The notes under the pieces were generated by a model. That model saw only the letters and a list, made by a program, of their open reading frames with translations, made no database searches and was not told the DNA's origin. From NCBI GenBank assembly GCA_021740625.1, contig JAIOZK010000009.1:62001-126000 (forward strand): a stretch of 64,000 bases of DNA, read 5' to 3'. This stretch comes from Bacteroidales bacterium. GTDB taxonomy: Bacteria; Bacteroidota; Bacteroidia; Bacteroidales; JAIOZK01. Positions 45,458 to 54,125 of this stretch are shown here, piece after piece (position 1 is the first letter of the stretch; every line of letters starts with the position of its first letter). Position numbers and translations under genes: made by a program.

Positions 45458-47230
45458 TTATGGATTTGTTCTAACATAAGCTTTGATGGTAGCGCACTCT
45501 TTTCCCAGGGATTCACCATGCGGACTGATGGTGTACCTTCCGACAGCAGCAGGGACAATGAATGTTTCTGCATAATGCACTACAAAAGGATCGAAGACAT
45601 TCCCGGGGCTTTCCACGATAATTTCCCGGCCTTCCACCAGGGTCATTACATTCACTCCTCCTCCGGTATCATGCTCTGTTTTTCCGGTAAACCAATGTCT
45701 GCGCGTTTCAATAAACTCCCTTTCATGCAGGCCGGTTCTTTCTTCTTTCCAGTGATCTCCTTCTGCCACCGTTTCAATCTTGTTGATCAGTTGCTCTTTC
45801 ACCCAGTCGGTATCCCTTTCCCACTGTATTACATTGCTGCCATGGTCGATATTGATGGGGCGGGGTTTACCGTCCAGGCCATTTCTTCCCCAATCCCAGA
45901 GTTTGAATGTAAAGATATAAGGCGTTGCGCTTATTTCCAGCACCATGGAATTTCGTCCGGAACAATGCACTGTACCGGCGGGAATCAGGAAATGATCATG
46001 TTTGCGGGCAGGCCAGTTGTTGATGTATTTTGTATCATCAAAATGAACAGCTTCTTTTTCAGATCGCTTCAGATCCCGGATCATCGCATCCGGTTCAACA
46101 TCCTTTTTCAGACCCAGGTATACCGAAGCATCTTCTCCTGCATCCATCAGGTAATAACTTTCATCCTGCGTATAATGAATTCCAAATTGTTCCTGGATAT
46201 ATTCCGTTAAGGGATGCACCTGCAAGCTCAGGTTTCCGCCTCCCATGGTATCCAGGAAATCAAAGCGGATCGGGAACTCATCACCAAATCGTGCGTGTAC
46301 CGCTTCCCCAAGCAAAGCCCTGGGCTGGAAAAAGACCACATTCCCAGAAGGGGTTTCGAATCGGACCTTCCCAAATTTGAGATAAAGACTATTCTCTTCA
46401 GGAATGCAGTTAAAACACCAGGCCGAATTTACCATAGCAGGATCCAGGTCACATACTTCTTTCATCCAGTGGCCACCCCAGGGTCCGGCATCAAAATAGG
46501 GCACTACACTAAATGGCTGTCTGGCGGTTTGCTCAAGACCGGCCTGCCATGCCTGCCTGCTGATCATCCTGGGATGGTTTCTTGTATTGGTATCCATGAC
46601 GAAATCCCATGAGGTCATGGTCTTTTTTTTCAAACGGTCACAAATCCTCCAGTCAAAGAAATACCCTCTTTTGTACAATGTTTCCAGGGAATCATGCTTA
46701 TTTGATATCCCCAGGTTGTCCACCTCATTCCTGCGCATACGCAATTGTATCTCCCACCTTGCCATATCGGCGTACACAAGAAGGTCAGGTTTTTCACAAA
46801 TAAGAGATGCACCATGCCCATAAACCAGGATGGTGCCCTGTTCAATGTCAGCAAGCTGAGATACAAAAGATTTAAGCTTATCCTGATCCATCAGATCATC
46901 CATCTTCATTCGTGTCATATATCCAAAGATCCTGTGATCCGTCACATCGGGATGGCTGATGGAACGTATTTCATTTTCCGGCAGGAAACAATTATGAGAA
47001 AGAAATGTATGATCAGGATTTACAGCTTTAATTATGCCATCCAGGAGCTCGTCATGGTAAACGCCCTGGTAGCATTCCAACACGATGACCTTCTTTTGCT
47101 TTTCGAGTTCCTCACATGCCTTCGAAAGCCTTGCAGTAATATCCTCCCAGCCTTCAAAGGCCTCCTGCTCAAACCCTTTCACCTTTACGAAAGGATCCTT
47201 GTTAAAATTAGATATTTGTTCTGTAAACAT
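45458..47230 (-). CDS. Class I mannose-6-phosphate isomerase with N-terminal extra domain
   Basis: 590 aa from the ATG at 47230, whose first base overlaps the susD stop (TGATG). The C-terminal half (about 250-590) has the type I isomerase metal-site motifs SLQVHPLTEY and IPAGTVHCSG plus YYLMDAGEDASVYLG. It interconverts mannose-6-phosphate and fructose-6-phosphate. The first 230 residues are not part of the usual 300-400 residue enzyme. IVLECYQGVYHDELLDGI and later LVYGHGASLICEK look like a P-loop kinase-like fold that has lost the Walker A GK[ST]. The extra domain may be regulatory. The enzyme closes the catabolic pathway encoded by this operon. Confidence 0.88.
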   Translation of the reverse strand: MFTEQISNFNKDPFVKVKGFEQEAFEGWEDITARLSKACEELEKQKKVIVLECYQGVYHDELLDGIIKAVNPDHTFLSHNCFLPENEIRSISHPDVTDHRIFGYMTRMKMDDLMDQDKLKSFVSQLADIEQGTILVYGHGASLICEKPDLLVYADMARWEIQLRMRRNEVDNLGISNKHDSLETLYKRGYFFDWRICDRLKKKTMTSWDFVMDTNTRNHPRMISRQAWQAGLEQTARQPFSVVPYFDAGPWGGHWMKEVCDLDPAMVNSAWCFNCIPEENSLYLKFGKVRFETPSGNVVFFQPRALLGEAVHARFGDEFPIRFDFLDTMGGGNLSLQVHPLTEYIQEQFGIHYTQDESYYLMDAGEDASVYLGLKKDVEPDAMIRDLKRSEKEAVHFDDTKYINNWPARKHDHFLIPAGTVHCSGRNSMVLEISATPYIFTFKLWDWGRNGLDGKPRPINIDHGSNVIQWERDTDWVKEQLINKIETVAEGDHWKEERTGLHEREFIETRRHWFTGKTEHDTGGGVNVMTLVEGREIIVESPGNVFDPFVVHYAETFIVPAAVGRYTISPHGESLGKECATIKAYVRTNP

Positions 47231-48672
47231 CAATAACCTGTATTTTGTGAAAGATTCGGATTGTTGTTTCGTTCACGCTGTGGTATGGGAAACAGATTAT
47301 TGAATTCCTGGGGGTTGGCTTTATCTCCTTTTGCCTCTTTCACATACTCCACAAGATTGCCAGTTCTCACAAGGTCGAACCATCGCTTGCCTTCATTCAC
47401 GAATTCATGCCTTCTTTCGGCCAGCACGGCTTTGCGAAACTCATCCTGTGTCAGGCCACTCAGGTCGGGTAGTACTCCTGTTTGCCCGTTTCTAGCTCTT
47501 TCCCTGACCTGGTTGATGGCGTCATAGGCTTCCTGGGTAGGTCCTCCATTTGCCTCATTCAGGGCTTCTGCCAGGATTAAGAGTACTTCGGAATAACGCA
47601 TCACCCAGAAGTCTGCACCGGATTCACTGGTTTCGTCCGGTTCATAAGCTTCCTGGTCCCAGTATTTCCAGATATGAGGTTCGAAAGTATCAAACCAGTA
47701 ATGATCGAAGAAAGTGACCTCATAACGGTAATCGCCTTCCTCAAAGCTGTTGAGCAGATCTTCCGTCGGCAGCATAATCTCTACCCCTGCCGGGAAAACG
47801 CCCTGTATGGAAGGCAGGCCGGAAATGACCATTTGGGAATTTTGTGAAACATCGTTGCGGTAAAACTGCACTTCAAATACGGATTCCATACCATTTTTGT
47901 TAACTTCCTTGAAGTTATCGGCATAATCGGGCCAGAGCTGGTAAACACCCAGGTTGATGGTCTGCCGGGCAAAATCGGCCGCCAGAGACCAGTTTCCAAT
48001 ATGCAGATGTACATTGGCCAGCATGGCCAGGGCAGCACCTTTGGTGGCCCTTCCTTTATTATCGCTGGTATAGTATTCCGGTAAGGACTTGCTTGCCATT
48101 TCAAGATCCGCGATGATTTTTTCGTAGACCTTTGAAGTTTCTTCCCGGAATGGGTAAAGTTCATCATCATTCATTTCGGGAGACAGGGGTTCCAGTACGA
48201 GGGGAACATCCCCAAACATCCTCACCAGGTTAAAATAAAAGATTGCTCTCAGAAAGCTTGCCTCCCCCAGTATCCTTTTGTTCAAGGTTGAATCCATGTC
48301 GATGGGAGGAACCCGGTCAAGCACAATGTTGGCCCTGCTAATGCCCAGGTAGGAAGCTTCCCACACAGCTGCAAGGTAAATATTCGTAGCATTCAGATTG
48401 TATTTATTGAATTCATGCAGATTGGGATCATTGAGCGTTGCACGGGCATTGCAGTCATCCGATGCAATGTCCTGGATCAGCCATAAGGTGCTCGAATACT
48501 GGTCGACATAAGCCAGCACATCATAAACGGCATTCACAGCATTCAATGCATCTTCCTTTGACTGATAAAAATTATCATAATAAATTTCATGAGGTTTGAT
48601 TTCCAGCTCCTTTTCGCAGGCGGTGATTGCCAGCAAAAAAGTAGCGATGAGGTATATATTTATCTTTTTCAT
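47230..48672 (-). CDS. susD: SusD/RagB-family glycan-binding lipoprotein
   Basis: 480 aa with the lipobox LLAITACEK (Cys19). The typical N-terminal region YYDNFYQSKEDALNAVNAVYDVL is followed by TPR-like helices and the C-terminal family signature RYSEVLLILAEALNEANGG, INQVRERA, LAERRHEFVNEGKRWFDLVRTG and FPIPQRERNNNPN. SusD proteins cap the SusC barrel on the cell surface and present oligosaccharides to it. It starts 11 nt after susC and overlaps the isomerase gene by 1 nt. Confidence 0.96.
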   Translation of the reverse strand: MKKINIYLIATFLLAITACEKELEIKPHEIYYDNFYQSKEDALNAVNAVYDVLAYVDQYSSTLWLIQDIASDDCNARATLNDPNLHEFNKYNLNATNIYLAAVWEASYLGISRANIVLDRVPPIDMDSTLNKRILGEASFLRAIFYFNLVRMFGDVPLVLEPLSPEMNDDELYPFREETSKVYEKIIADLEMASKSLPEYYTSDNKGRATKGAALAMLANVHLHIGNWSLAADFARQTINLGVYQLWPDYADNFKEVNKNGMESVFEVQFYRNDVSQNSQMVISGLPSIQGVFPAGVEIMLPTEDLLNSFEEGDYRYEVTFFDHYWFDTFEPHIWKYWDQEAYEPDETSESGADFWVMRYSEVLLILAEALNEANGGPTQEAYDAINQVRERARNGQTGVLPDLSGLTQDEFRKAVLAERRHEFVNEGKRWFDLVRTGNLVEYVKEAKGDKANPQEFNNLFPIPQRERNNNPNLSQNTGY

Positions 48673-48683
48673 GATCTGTTGTT

Positions 48684-51600
48684 TTAAATGTTAAGGATGA
48701 TACCGAAAGTGTATGTTTTAACTGCCGGATAAGCCCCATAATCATAGCCCATGCGGGTATTGTCTTTCCCGAAATGTCCGACCTCCGGATCAAAACCGGT
48801 ATAATCGGTAATCGTTAGCAGGTTGGTAGCTGTGAAATAGACCCTGGCACGCTGTATCTTTAAAAAGTTAAGGGCTTTGTCGGGCAGGGTATATCCAAGT
48901 GTTATGGTTTTTAACCGGATGTAAGATCCATCCTCCAGGTAACGATCGCTCATGTGCAGGTAATCGGCATCGCGATTGGCCCGGGGATATTCATTGCTCG
49001 GGTTTTCAGGGGTCCATCGGTTGAGCATGTCGACAGAAGCATTGGATAGGCCGTTGCCTGATTCCAGCTCAAAACGGTTGCTGTTCAGGATCTGGTTCCC
49101 GTGAACACCCTGGATAAAAATATTCAGGCTGAAATTCTTAAATGAAAAATCATTGCTCAGCCCCCAGGTGAAGTCCGGCAGTGCATGCCCGATGATCTTT
49201 TTGTCTTGATCGTTGATAATGCCGTCATTGTTAAGATCAACGTATTTAAAGTCTCCGGGTTCGGCACCATACATGGCTGCTTCTTCCACCTCATCCATTT
49301 GCCAGATGCCGTCGGAAACCAGGCCATAAAAACTTCCCATTTCTTCTCCTTCCCTGATTACGGACCAGTCACCAATTTTCAGTTTGTAGGTATCATTGTT
49401 GATGTAGAGGTCGCGACCCTTCAAATCCAGGATCTCATTTTTATTGGTGGAGAAGTTGAAGGAAGTATTCCACCGGAATTCACCCACAAAATTCGTTGTA
49501 TTCAGGGCAAACTCAAAACCCTTGTTTCTCATGCTCCCGATGTTCTTGATAAAAGAATCATAGCCGCTTGTCCAGGGCAGACTGAAATTATACAGCATGT
49601 CCTCGGTGGTTTTGATATAATAATCTGTTGTGATAGAAATCCTTCCCCTGAAAAATCCTATGTCAAGGCCCAGGTCGAATTGCCTGGTAGTTTCCCAGCC
49701 CAGGTTGTCGTTGCCTGGCACATCAGGTGCAAAGCCTGCCCCGGGAAAGGAATTATTGAAGTAATAAAGCGTGGGTGCCAGGGTACTAATATATCCGTAA
49801 AGCGGTATCCTGTCGTTTCCGCTGGCACCATAGCTCAGCCTGAATTTCAGGTTTGAAAAAACATTCAGCTTGCGGATAAAATCCTCTTCTGAAGCCCTCC
49901 AGGCTATGGCTGCCGCGGGAAAGAAACCATAGCGTTTATTCTTTCCAAACCTGGAGGAACCATCAACTCTTCCGGTAAGTGTCAAAAGATATTTCTCTTT
50001 CAGGTTATAATTGATCCTGCCCAGGTATGATGCCGTTGCAGATTCACTGAAAGTCGAATAAATAGTAGGCAGGTTGGTTGCATTCTCGATACCATAATAT
50101 CCCAGTATGTCGTTGGGAAATCCTGTCACGATATCAACAAATGTCCTGGAATTATCTTTTTGGAAGGTGATTCCTCCCAGTACATTGAGTTTGTGGTTCC
50201 GGCCAAACTTTTTATCATAAGTCATTGTATTCTCAAAAAGATATGTACTTACTTCAGAAGTAATAAATCGGGCCTGACCGTCATTCCAGGAGCCCGAATA
50301 AATATATCGTGGAGTATACATGTCCTGTACATTGCTGTAGTGATCGAGGCCGAAACTGCTTTTGAAATCAAGCCCACTGAGCAGGTTATACTCAAGGAAA
50401 AAATTCCCGATCAGTCTGTTGGTCTTGCTCACCGCTTCCACATCACGCGTAACTGCCACGGGGTTATCAAGCCATGCATCTGCATTGGGATCCGTCAGGG
50501 TATATTCTCCGTCTTCATCATAAACCGGAAGGATGGGACTAAAGATAAGGGCAGTGTTCACAACACCAGGGAAAAAACCACCCGGCGTACTTGTCGGGAC
50601 GGTATTGGCTTGAGTATGGGTATACATGATACTGCTGCCTATTTTTATTCTCTTACTGAGATTCCGGTCGAGATTTGCCCTGAAGGAATAACGTTTAAAA
50701 TCAGATCCATGGATGATTCCATCCTGAGAAAAATATCCGGCGCCCAGCAAATAATTGCCTTTTTCATTTCCTCCGGAAAATGATAATTGATAACTGCTGA
50801 TGGGGGCATCCCTGTATATCTCGGATTGCCAGTCGGTGCCTTTTCCGAGGGAATCAGGATTCGGGTATTTGGGCGTATAATTGGGATTTGCATTTAACCC
50901 CGCTTCATCATAGAGCCTGGCAAATTGTTCAGCATTCATCACATCGATGCTTTTGGCCTTGCTTTGAATTCCTGTATAAGCTTCAAAAGAAATCTTATCC
51001 TCACCTGCCTTCCCTCTTTTTGTTGTAATGATCACCACGCCGTTGGCTCCCCGCGCACCATATATGGCAGTAGCCGAAGCATCTTTCAGCACATCGATGG
51101 ATTCGATGTCATTCGGATTGATAGAGCTTAATCCATTTTCAGATGGAGAACCGATGAAAGAAAAATTCTTATCACCCTCCATGATCACACCATCCACCAC
51201 GTAAAGGGGTTCGGTTCCAGCCATGATGGAATTTCCACCCCTGATCTTTATGGAAGTAGCTCCCCCGGGCTGGGCAGAGAGCTGTGTTACGTTCACACCT
51301 GAGATTCTTCCCTGGATTTCCTGGTCAAAGGAATTGGAAGGTATTTCCTGCAGTTCATCTGAACTCACCGATGAAACGGAACCGGTGAGATCCCGCTTTT
51401 TGACCGTACCATATCCGATCACTACGACCTCATCCAATCCAACCTGCTGGCTTTCCATCGCCACATCCAGCACTCCTGAGGCGGGTATCTGTTTTTCAAG
51501 CGTTTTCATCCCGATGAAGGAAAAAACAAGGATTTCTGAATCACCGGGAACACTGATGCTAAATTTCCCATCCTGATCGGTTACAGTCCCCTGATCAGTG

Positions 51601-51740
51601 CCTTTGATCCGGATACTGACCCCAGGCAGGGTGCTGCCATCCGACTGGTCGGTAACAGTCCCCCTGACAATCCGCTCCTGGCCGAGCGTTTGCTGAGCAA
51701 GCAGCAGCATTGTCAGACTAAAAAGTAAATACTTTCTCAT
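48684..51740 (-). CDS. susC: SusC/RagA-family TonB-dependent outer-membrane transporter
   Basis: 1018 aa. A signal peptide (LLLAQQTLGQ) is followed by the carboxypeptidase-like domain (GTVTDQSDGSTLPGVSIRI ... GKFSIS). The TonB box region VVVIGYGTVKKRDLTGSV, a plug with IRGGNSIMAGTEPLYVVDG and DVLKDASATAIYGARGANGV, and a barrel ending in YTFGIILNI complete it. It imports mannoside oligosaccharides with SusD, energised by TonB. It is the first gene of the eight-gene operon. Its promoter overlaps a palindrome shared with the 35.1-kb promoter, so GntR control is likely. Confidence 0.97.
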   Translation of the reverse strand: MRKYLLFSLTMLLLAQQTLGQERIVRGTVTDQSDGSTLPGVSIRIKGTDQGTVTDQDGKFSISVPGDSEILVFSFIGMKTLEKQIPASGVLDVAMESQQVGLDEVVVIGYGTVKKRDLTGSVSSVSSDELQEIPSNSFDQEIQGRISGVNVTQLSAQPGGATSIKIRGGNSIMAGTEPLYVVDGVIMEGDKNFSFIGSPSENGLSSINPNDIESIDVLKDASATAIYGARGANGVVIITTKRGKAGEDKISFEAYTGIQSKAKSIDVMNAEQFARLYDEAGLNANPNYTPKYPNPDSLGKGTDWQSEIYRDAPISSYQLSFSGGNEKGNYLLGAGYFSQDGIIHGSDFKRYSFRANLDRNLSKRIKIGSSIMYTHTQANTVPTSTPGGFFPGVVNTALIFSPILPVYDEDGEYTLTDPNADAWLDNPVAVTRDVEAVSKTNRLIGNFFLEYNLLSGLDFKSSFGLDHYSNVQDMYTPRYIYSGSWNDGQARFITSEVSTYLFENTMTYDKKFGRNHKLNVLGGITFQKDNSRTFVDIVTGFPNDILGYYGIENATNLPTIYSTFSESATASYLGRINYNLKEKYLLTLTGRVDGSSRFGKNKRYGFFPAAAIAWRASEEDFIRKLNVFSNLKFRLSYGASGNDRIPLYGYISTLAPTLYYFNNSFPGAGFAPDVPGNDNLGWETTRQFDLGLDIGFFRGRISITTDYYIKTTEDMLYNFSLPWTSGYDSFIKNIGSMRNKGFEFALNTTNFVGEFRWNTSFNFSTNKNEILDLKGRDLYINNDTYKLKIGDWSVIREGEEMGSFYGLVSDGIWQMDEVEEAAMYGAEPGDFKYVDLNNDGIINDQDKKIIGHALPDFTWGLSNDFSFKNFSLNIFIQGVHGNQILNSNRFELESGNGLSNASVDMLNRWTPENPSNEYPRANRDADYLHMSDRYLEDGSYIRLKTITLGYTLPDKALNFLKIQRARVYFTATNLLTITDYTGFDPEVGHFGKDNTRMGYDYGAYPAVKTYTFGIILNI

Positions 51741-51776
51741 AAGTTCATTTTTTCAATTTCAGTTTTAGAAGGAGCG

Positions 51777-51804
51777 CATATGTTCATATGTATGAACATA
51801 CATC
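51777..51804 (-). promoter_or_regulatory. Candidate GntR operator at the susC start site (TGTTCATA-TG-TATGAACA)
   Basis: An 18-bp inverted repeat (51781-51798) with 8-bp arms and a 2-bp spacer. Read in the direction of transcription it contains TATGAACATATG, identical to the motif at 35086-35097. It begins about 8 nt after the -7 box, covering the expected transcription start, where a bound repressor would block RNA polymerase. Assignment to the locus GntR is inference. Confidence 0.65.
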
Positions 51805-51805
51805 A

Positions 51806-51837
51806 CAAAGTTAAGAAAAAAATACTACGAAAAGAAA
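51806..51837 (-). promoter_or_regulatory. susC promoter (TTTC - 20 nt - TAACTTTG)
   Basis: On the minus strand TTTC (51837-51834) is followed after 20 nt by TAACTTTG (51813-51806), a TAnnTTTG match. The spacing equals that of the 35.1-kb promoter. The box is close to the stop codon of the upstream metallophosphoesterase gene (51839). Confidence 0.65.
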
Positions 51838-51838
51838 C

Positions 51839-53455
51839 CTAATTCATATCGTGATAATCAGCCTCGATACTTTCCTCACTGATCAGTTCCGGTTGATATT
51901 TTGGCCCCGAATGATGCGGATTATACTGGAACAATGAAACAACATCCAGCTCCGATCCCGTCCAGTTGGCCGGCCTGATCATCAGGTAGGTTCTCACCTT
52001 GTGACTGCTTTCCTCTTTGTTCAGCCAGGATCCCGAGTTCGCATAAATACTGCTATAATATTTCCCGCTGGGATAAACCTCAAGCATGGGTTCATGGGTG
52101 TGACCAAAAGCCACAATATTATACTGATGCGGAGCAGATGATTCCAGATACTCCATTCTGGCAGCTCCGAAAAGATCGCTGTGCCCGTTCCAGATGGCCA
52201 TCAGGCAACACTTGATATGGACCGGAACCTGGTTCCGGTCCTGGGTGGCCGCCCAGTTTTCTTCGATGCTGGCCGCATACATATCCCTGGTTCCGTGAAA
52301 AGACAAAGGATCATCATAATTATTAACACCACCCATCAGTATGTTCTTTTCATTCATATCGGGAGGCAGCATTTCGAAATGCAGGAAAGTATAAAGGAAT
52401 GCTATTTCCCAGGCAGCCAGGAATTCAAAATCTCCCTGGTATTCCCAGAGTCCTTTTTGAGCCGGGTTATTCTTCTCCATCAGCCCCTGGGCATACATGC
52501 GCGAAATGAAATATCCGGGCGGAAGCATATGCCCTGGATTCACCAGTGGATGGGGACAATTGAAGAAATCGTAACGGTGACCGTGTTCAAAGATCATATG
52601 GTTGAAAGGGGAATACTCTCCAAGTCCATCAGGTCCTCCTTTCCAGGTGATGCCGGGAATGATCTCACCGATGATCGCTTCGGTATTCAACATATCATGA
52701 TTGCCGGTAACATAGATCAGTTCGATATCCGGATCCAGGGCGATGGCCCTGAACTTCTCAATGATCGGGGCATTGGTGGCGTTCCCGGCAATGGCCTTGA
52801 AATAATCTTTTGTACTCTGTATGTTCAGGCTGGTATCGAAGGGATTGATGTTGTATGGGATCATCCATTCGTCGAACAAATCGCCCAGGATCACTAGCTG
52901 CCGTACCTGGTTGCTGTCTTTCACATAATCCAGGAAGGCCTTCAGGGCCCCGGCGTTTTCATAAAACCAGCTGTATTTCTTGTCGATGGCCCTTGCATCT
53001 CCCATGTGGATGTCACTGATGATGGCAATGGATTTTCGTACAAGGGTATCTCCCGTTTGCCCACTTTGCAGGCCGGCTGAGTGGCCATGGTTCGTCAGGG
53101 TCCTCAACTGGAATTCGACATCTTTTTGCAGAGCTGATCCGCTGGTGGATCGAATACCATTCCTGATCCTTACATTATATTTCCATCCATCCCTGAACCG
53201 AAACCCATCCCTCAGTGTGAGCAATACTTTCCGGTGATGAAAATGCAGATCATAATGATCCTCCAACAAACCATTACGGTCTTCCAGGATAATATTTTCA
53301 CCATGGGTATTTTCATCAAGGGGTTCACTGAATTCCAGTTCGATCATGCGTTCGTTGTGATGCAGGCTGTAATAAAGATCGTGTTTCAATTCTAAGCGGT
53401 TGATCTTCACACACAGGAATTCATCCTGCATGCTTTTTACAATCTTTTGCTGCAC
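51839..53455 (-). CDS. Calcineurin-like metallophosphoesterase with N-terminal Ig-like domain
   Basis: 538 aa without a signal peptide. Residues about 25-115 look like an SbsA/Big-type Ig domain (MIELEFSEPLDENTHG ... YNVRIRNGIRS). The phosphoesterase domain has all the metal motifs: ISDIHMGD, LGDLFDEW, TGNHDML, and GHTHEPM near residue 460. A family of large proteins like this acts on phosphate esters, but the substrate is unknown. It precedes susC on the same strand, but an apparent promoter lies between, so it is probably a separate unit. Confidence 0.9.
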   Translation of the reverse strand: MQQKIVKSMQDEFLCVKINRLELKHDLYYSLHHNERMIELEFSEPLDENTHGENIILEDRNGLLEDHYDLHFHHRKVLLTLRDGFRFRDGWKYNVRIRNGIRSTSGSALQKDVEFQLRTLTNHGHSAGLQSGQTGDTLVRKSIAIISDIHMGDARAIDKKYSWFYENAGALKAFLDYVKDSNQVRQLVILGDLFDEWMIPYNINPFDTSLNIQSTKDYFKAIAGNATNAPIIEKFRAIALDPDIELIYVTGNHDMLNTEAIIGEIIPGITWKGGPDGLGEYSPFNHMIFEHGHRYDFFNCPHPLVNPGHMLPPGYFISRMYAQGLMEKNNPAQKGLWEYQGDFEFLAAWEIAFLYTFLHFEMLPPDMNEKNILMGGVNNYDDPLSFHGTRDMYAASIEENWAATQDRNQVPVHIKCCLMAIWNGHSDLFGAARMEYLESSAPHQYNIVAFGHTHEPMLEVYPSGKYYSSIYANSGSWLNKEESSHKVRTYLMIRPANWTGSELDVVSLFQYNPHHSGPKYQPELISEESIEADYHDMN

Positions 53456-53580
53456 CCTATGGGAAATCAGGCCGTATGAAACATCAGCACAAATCCAAAA
53501 AAGATTTTTTTTTGACTTGATGAGGATACTGTTGTATTTTTAGCTCAAAATCATTTTAAGATTTACCAAACCTGATTCCA

Positions 53581-54066
53581 ATGGAAAAAAGATTGATCAT
53601 TCCCACCCTGGCTATCTTCATGCTGATAATGGCCGGCAACCCGGGCTGCAAAAAGGCCGGTAATCCCACAATAATCAAGGATAAATCCATTGAAATTGGC
53701 GTGATATTACCCCTTGACCAGGAAGTATCTTCCTACAATGCGCAATATTATGATCTCGGATAACTCTATGCCCTGGCCGTGGAAAAAACATTACAAAAAG
53801 TAGATCCGGATGACCTTCCCATCTTCCGTAAAACACTGAACACCTTGATCAGACCTTTATCAAAAGGACCGGGTGAAATTCTTTCACCGGACATGGGCTG
53901 GGCCAAAATGAAATCAGAGTGCAGCAAGGATGAGATCAATTATTCCGGAGCGAGCGGAAATTGTGATATCGATACCGAAGGAAATGCGTCAACAGCATAT
54001 GCTTTGTTTGCAGTTGAGAAAAGCGGGGAGAAATTTTATTTCAAGATCCTGAAGATCATTCCCTGA
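53581..54066 (+). pseudogene. Substrate-binding-protein-like lipoprotein gene interrupted by an in-frame stop
   Basis: The frame from 53581 reads a lipoprotein signal (MAGNPGCKKAG) then IEIGVILPLDQEVSSYNAQYYDLG, the start of a periplasmic Leu/Ile/Val-type binding protein, and hits TAA at 53761-53763. The same frame continues without further stops to 54066 (LYALAVEKTLQKVDPDDLP ... KFYFKILKIIP). The total of about 160 codons is far shorter than the 370-400 residues of such proteins, and the tail is not recognisable as that family. It is probably a fusion of decayed fragments. The second part could be translated from a GTG/ATG start near 53779, but evidence is weak. Confidence 0.55.
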
Positions 54067-54125
54067 TCAACATTTAGAACGGTGAGATGCGTCCTTAAGC
54101 TTGTTGAATTAAATCCAATCGCTTA

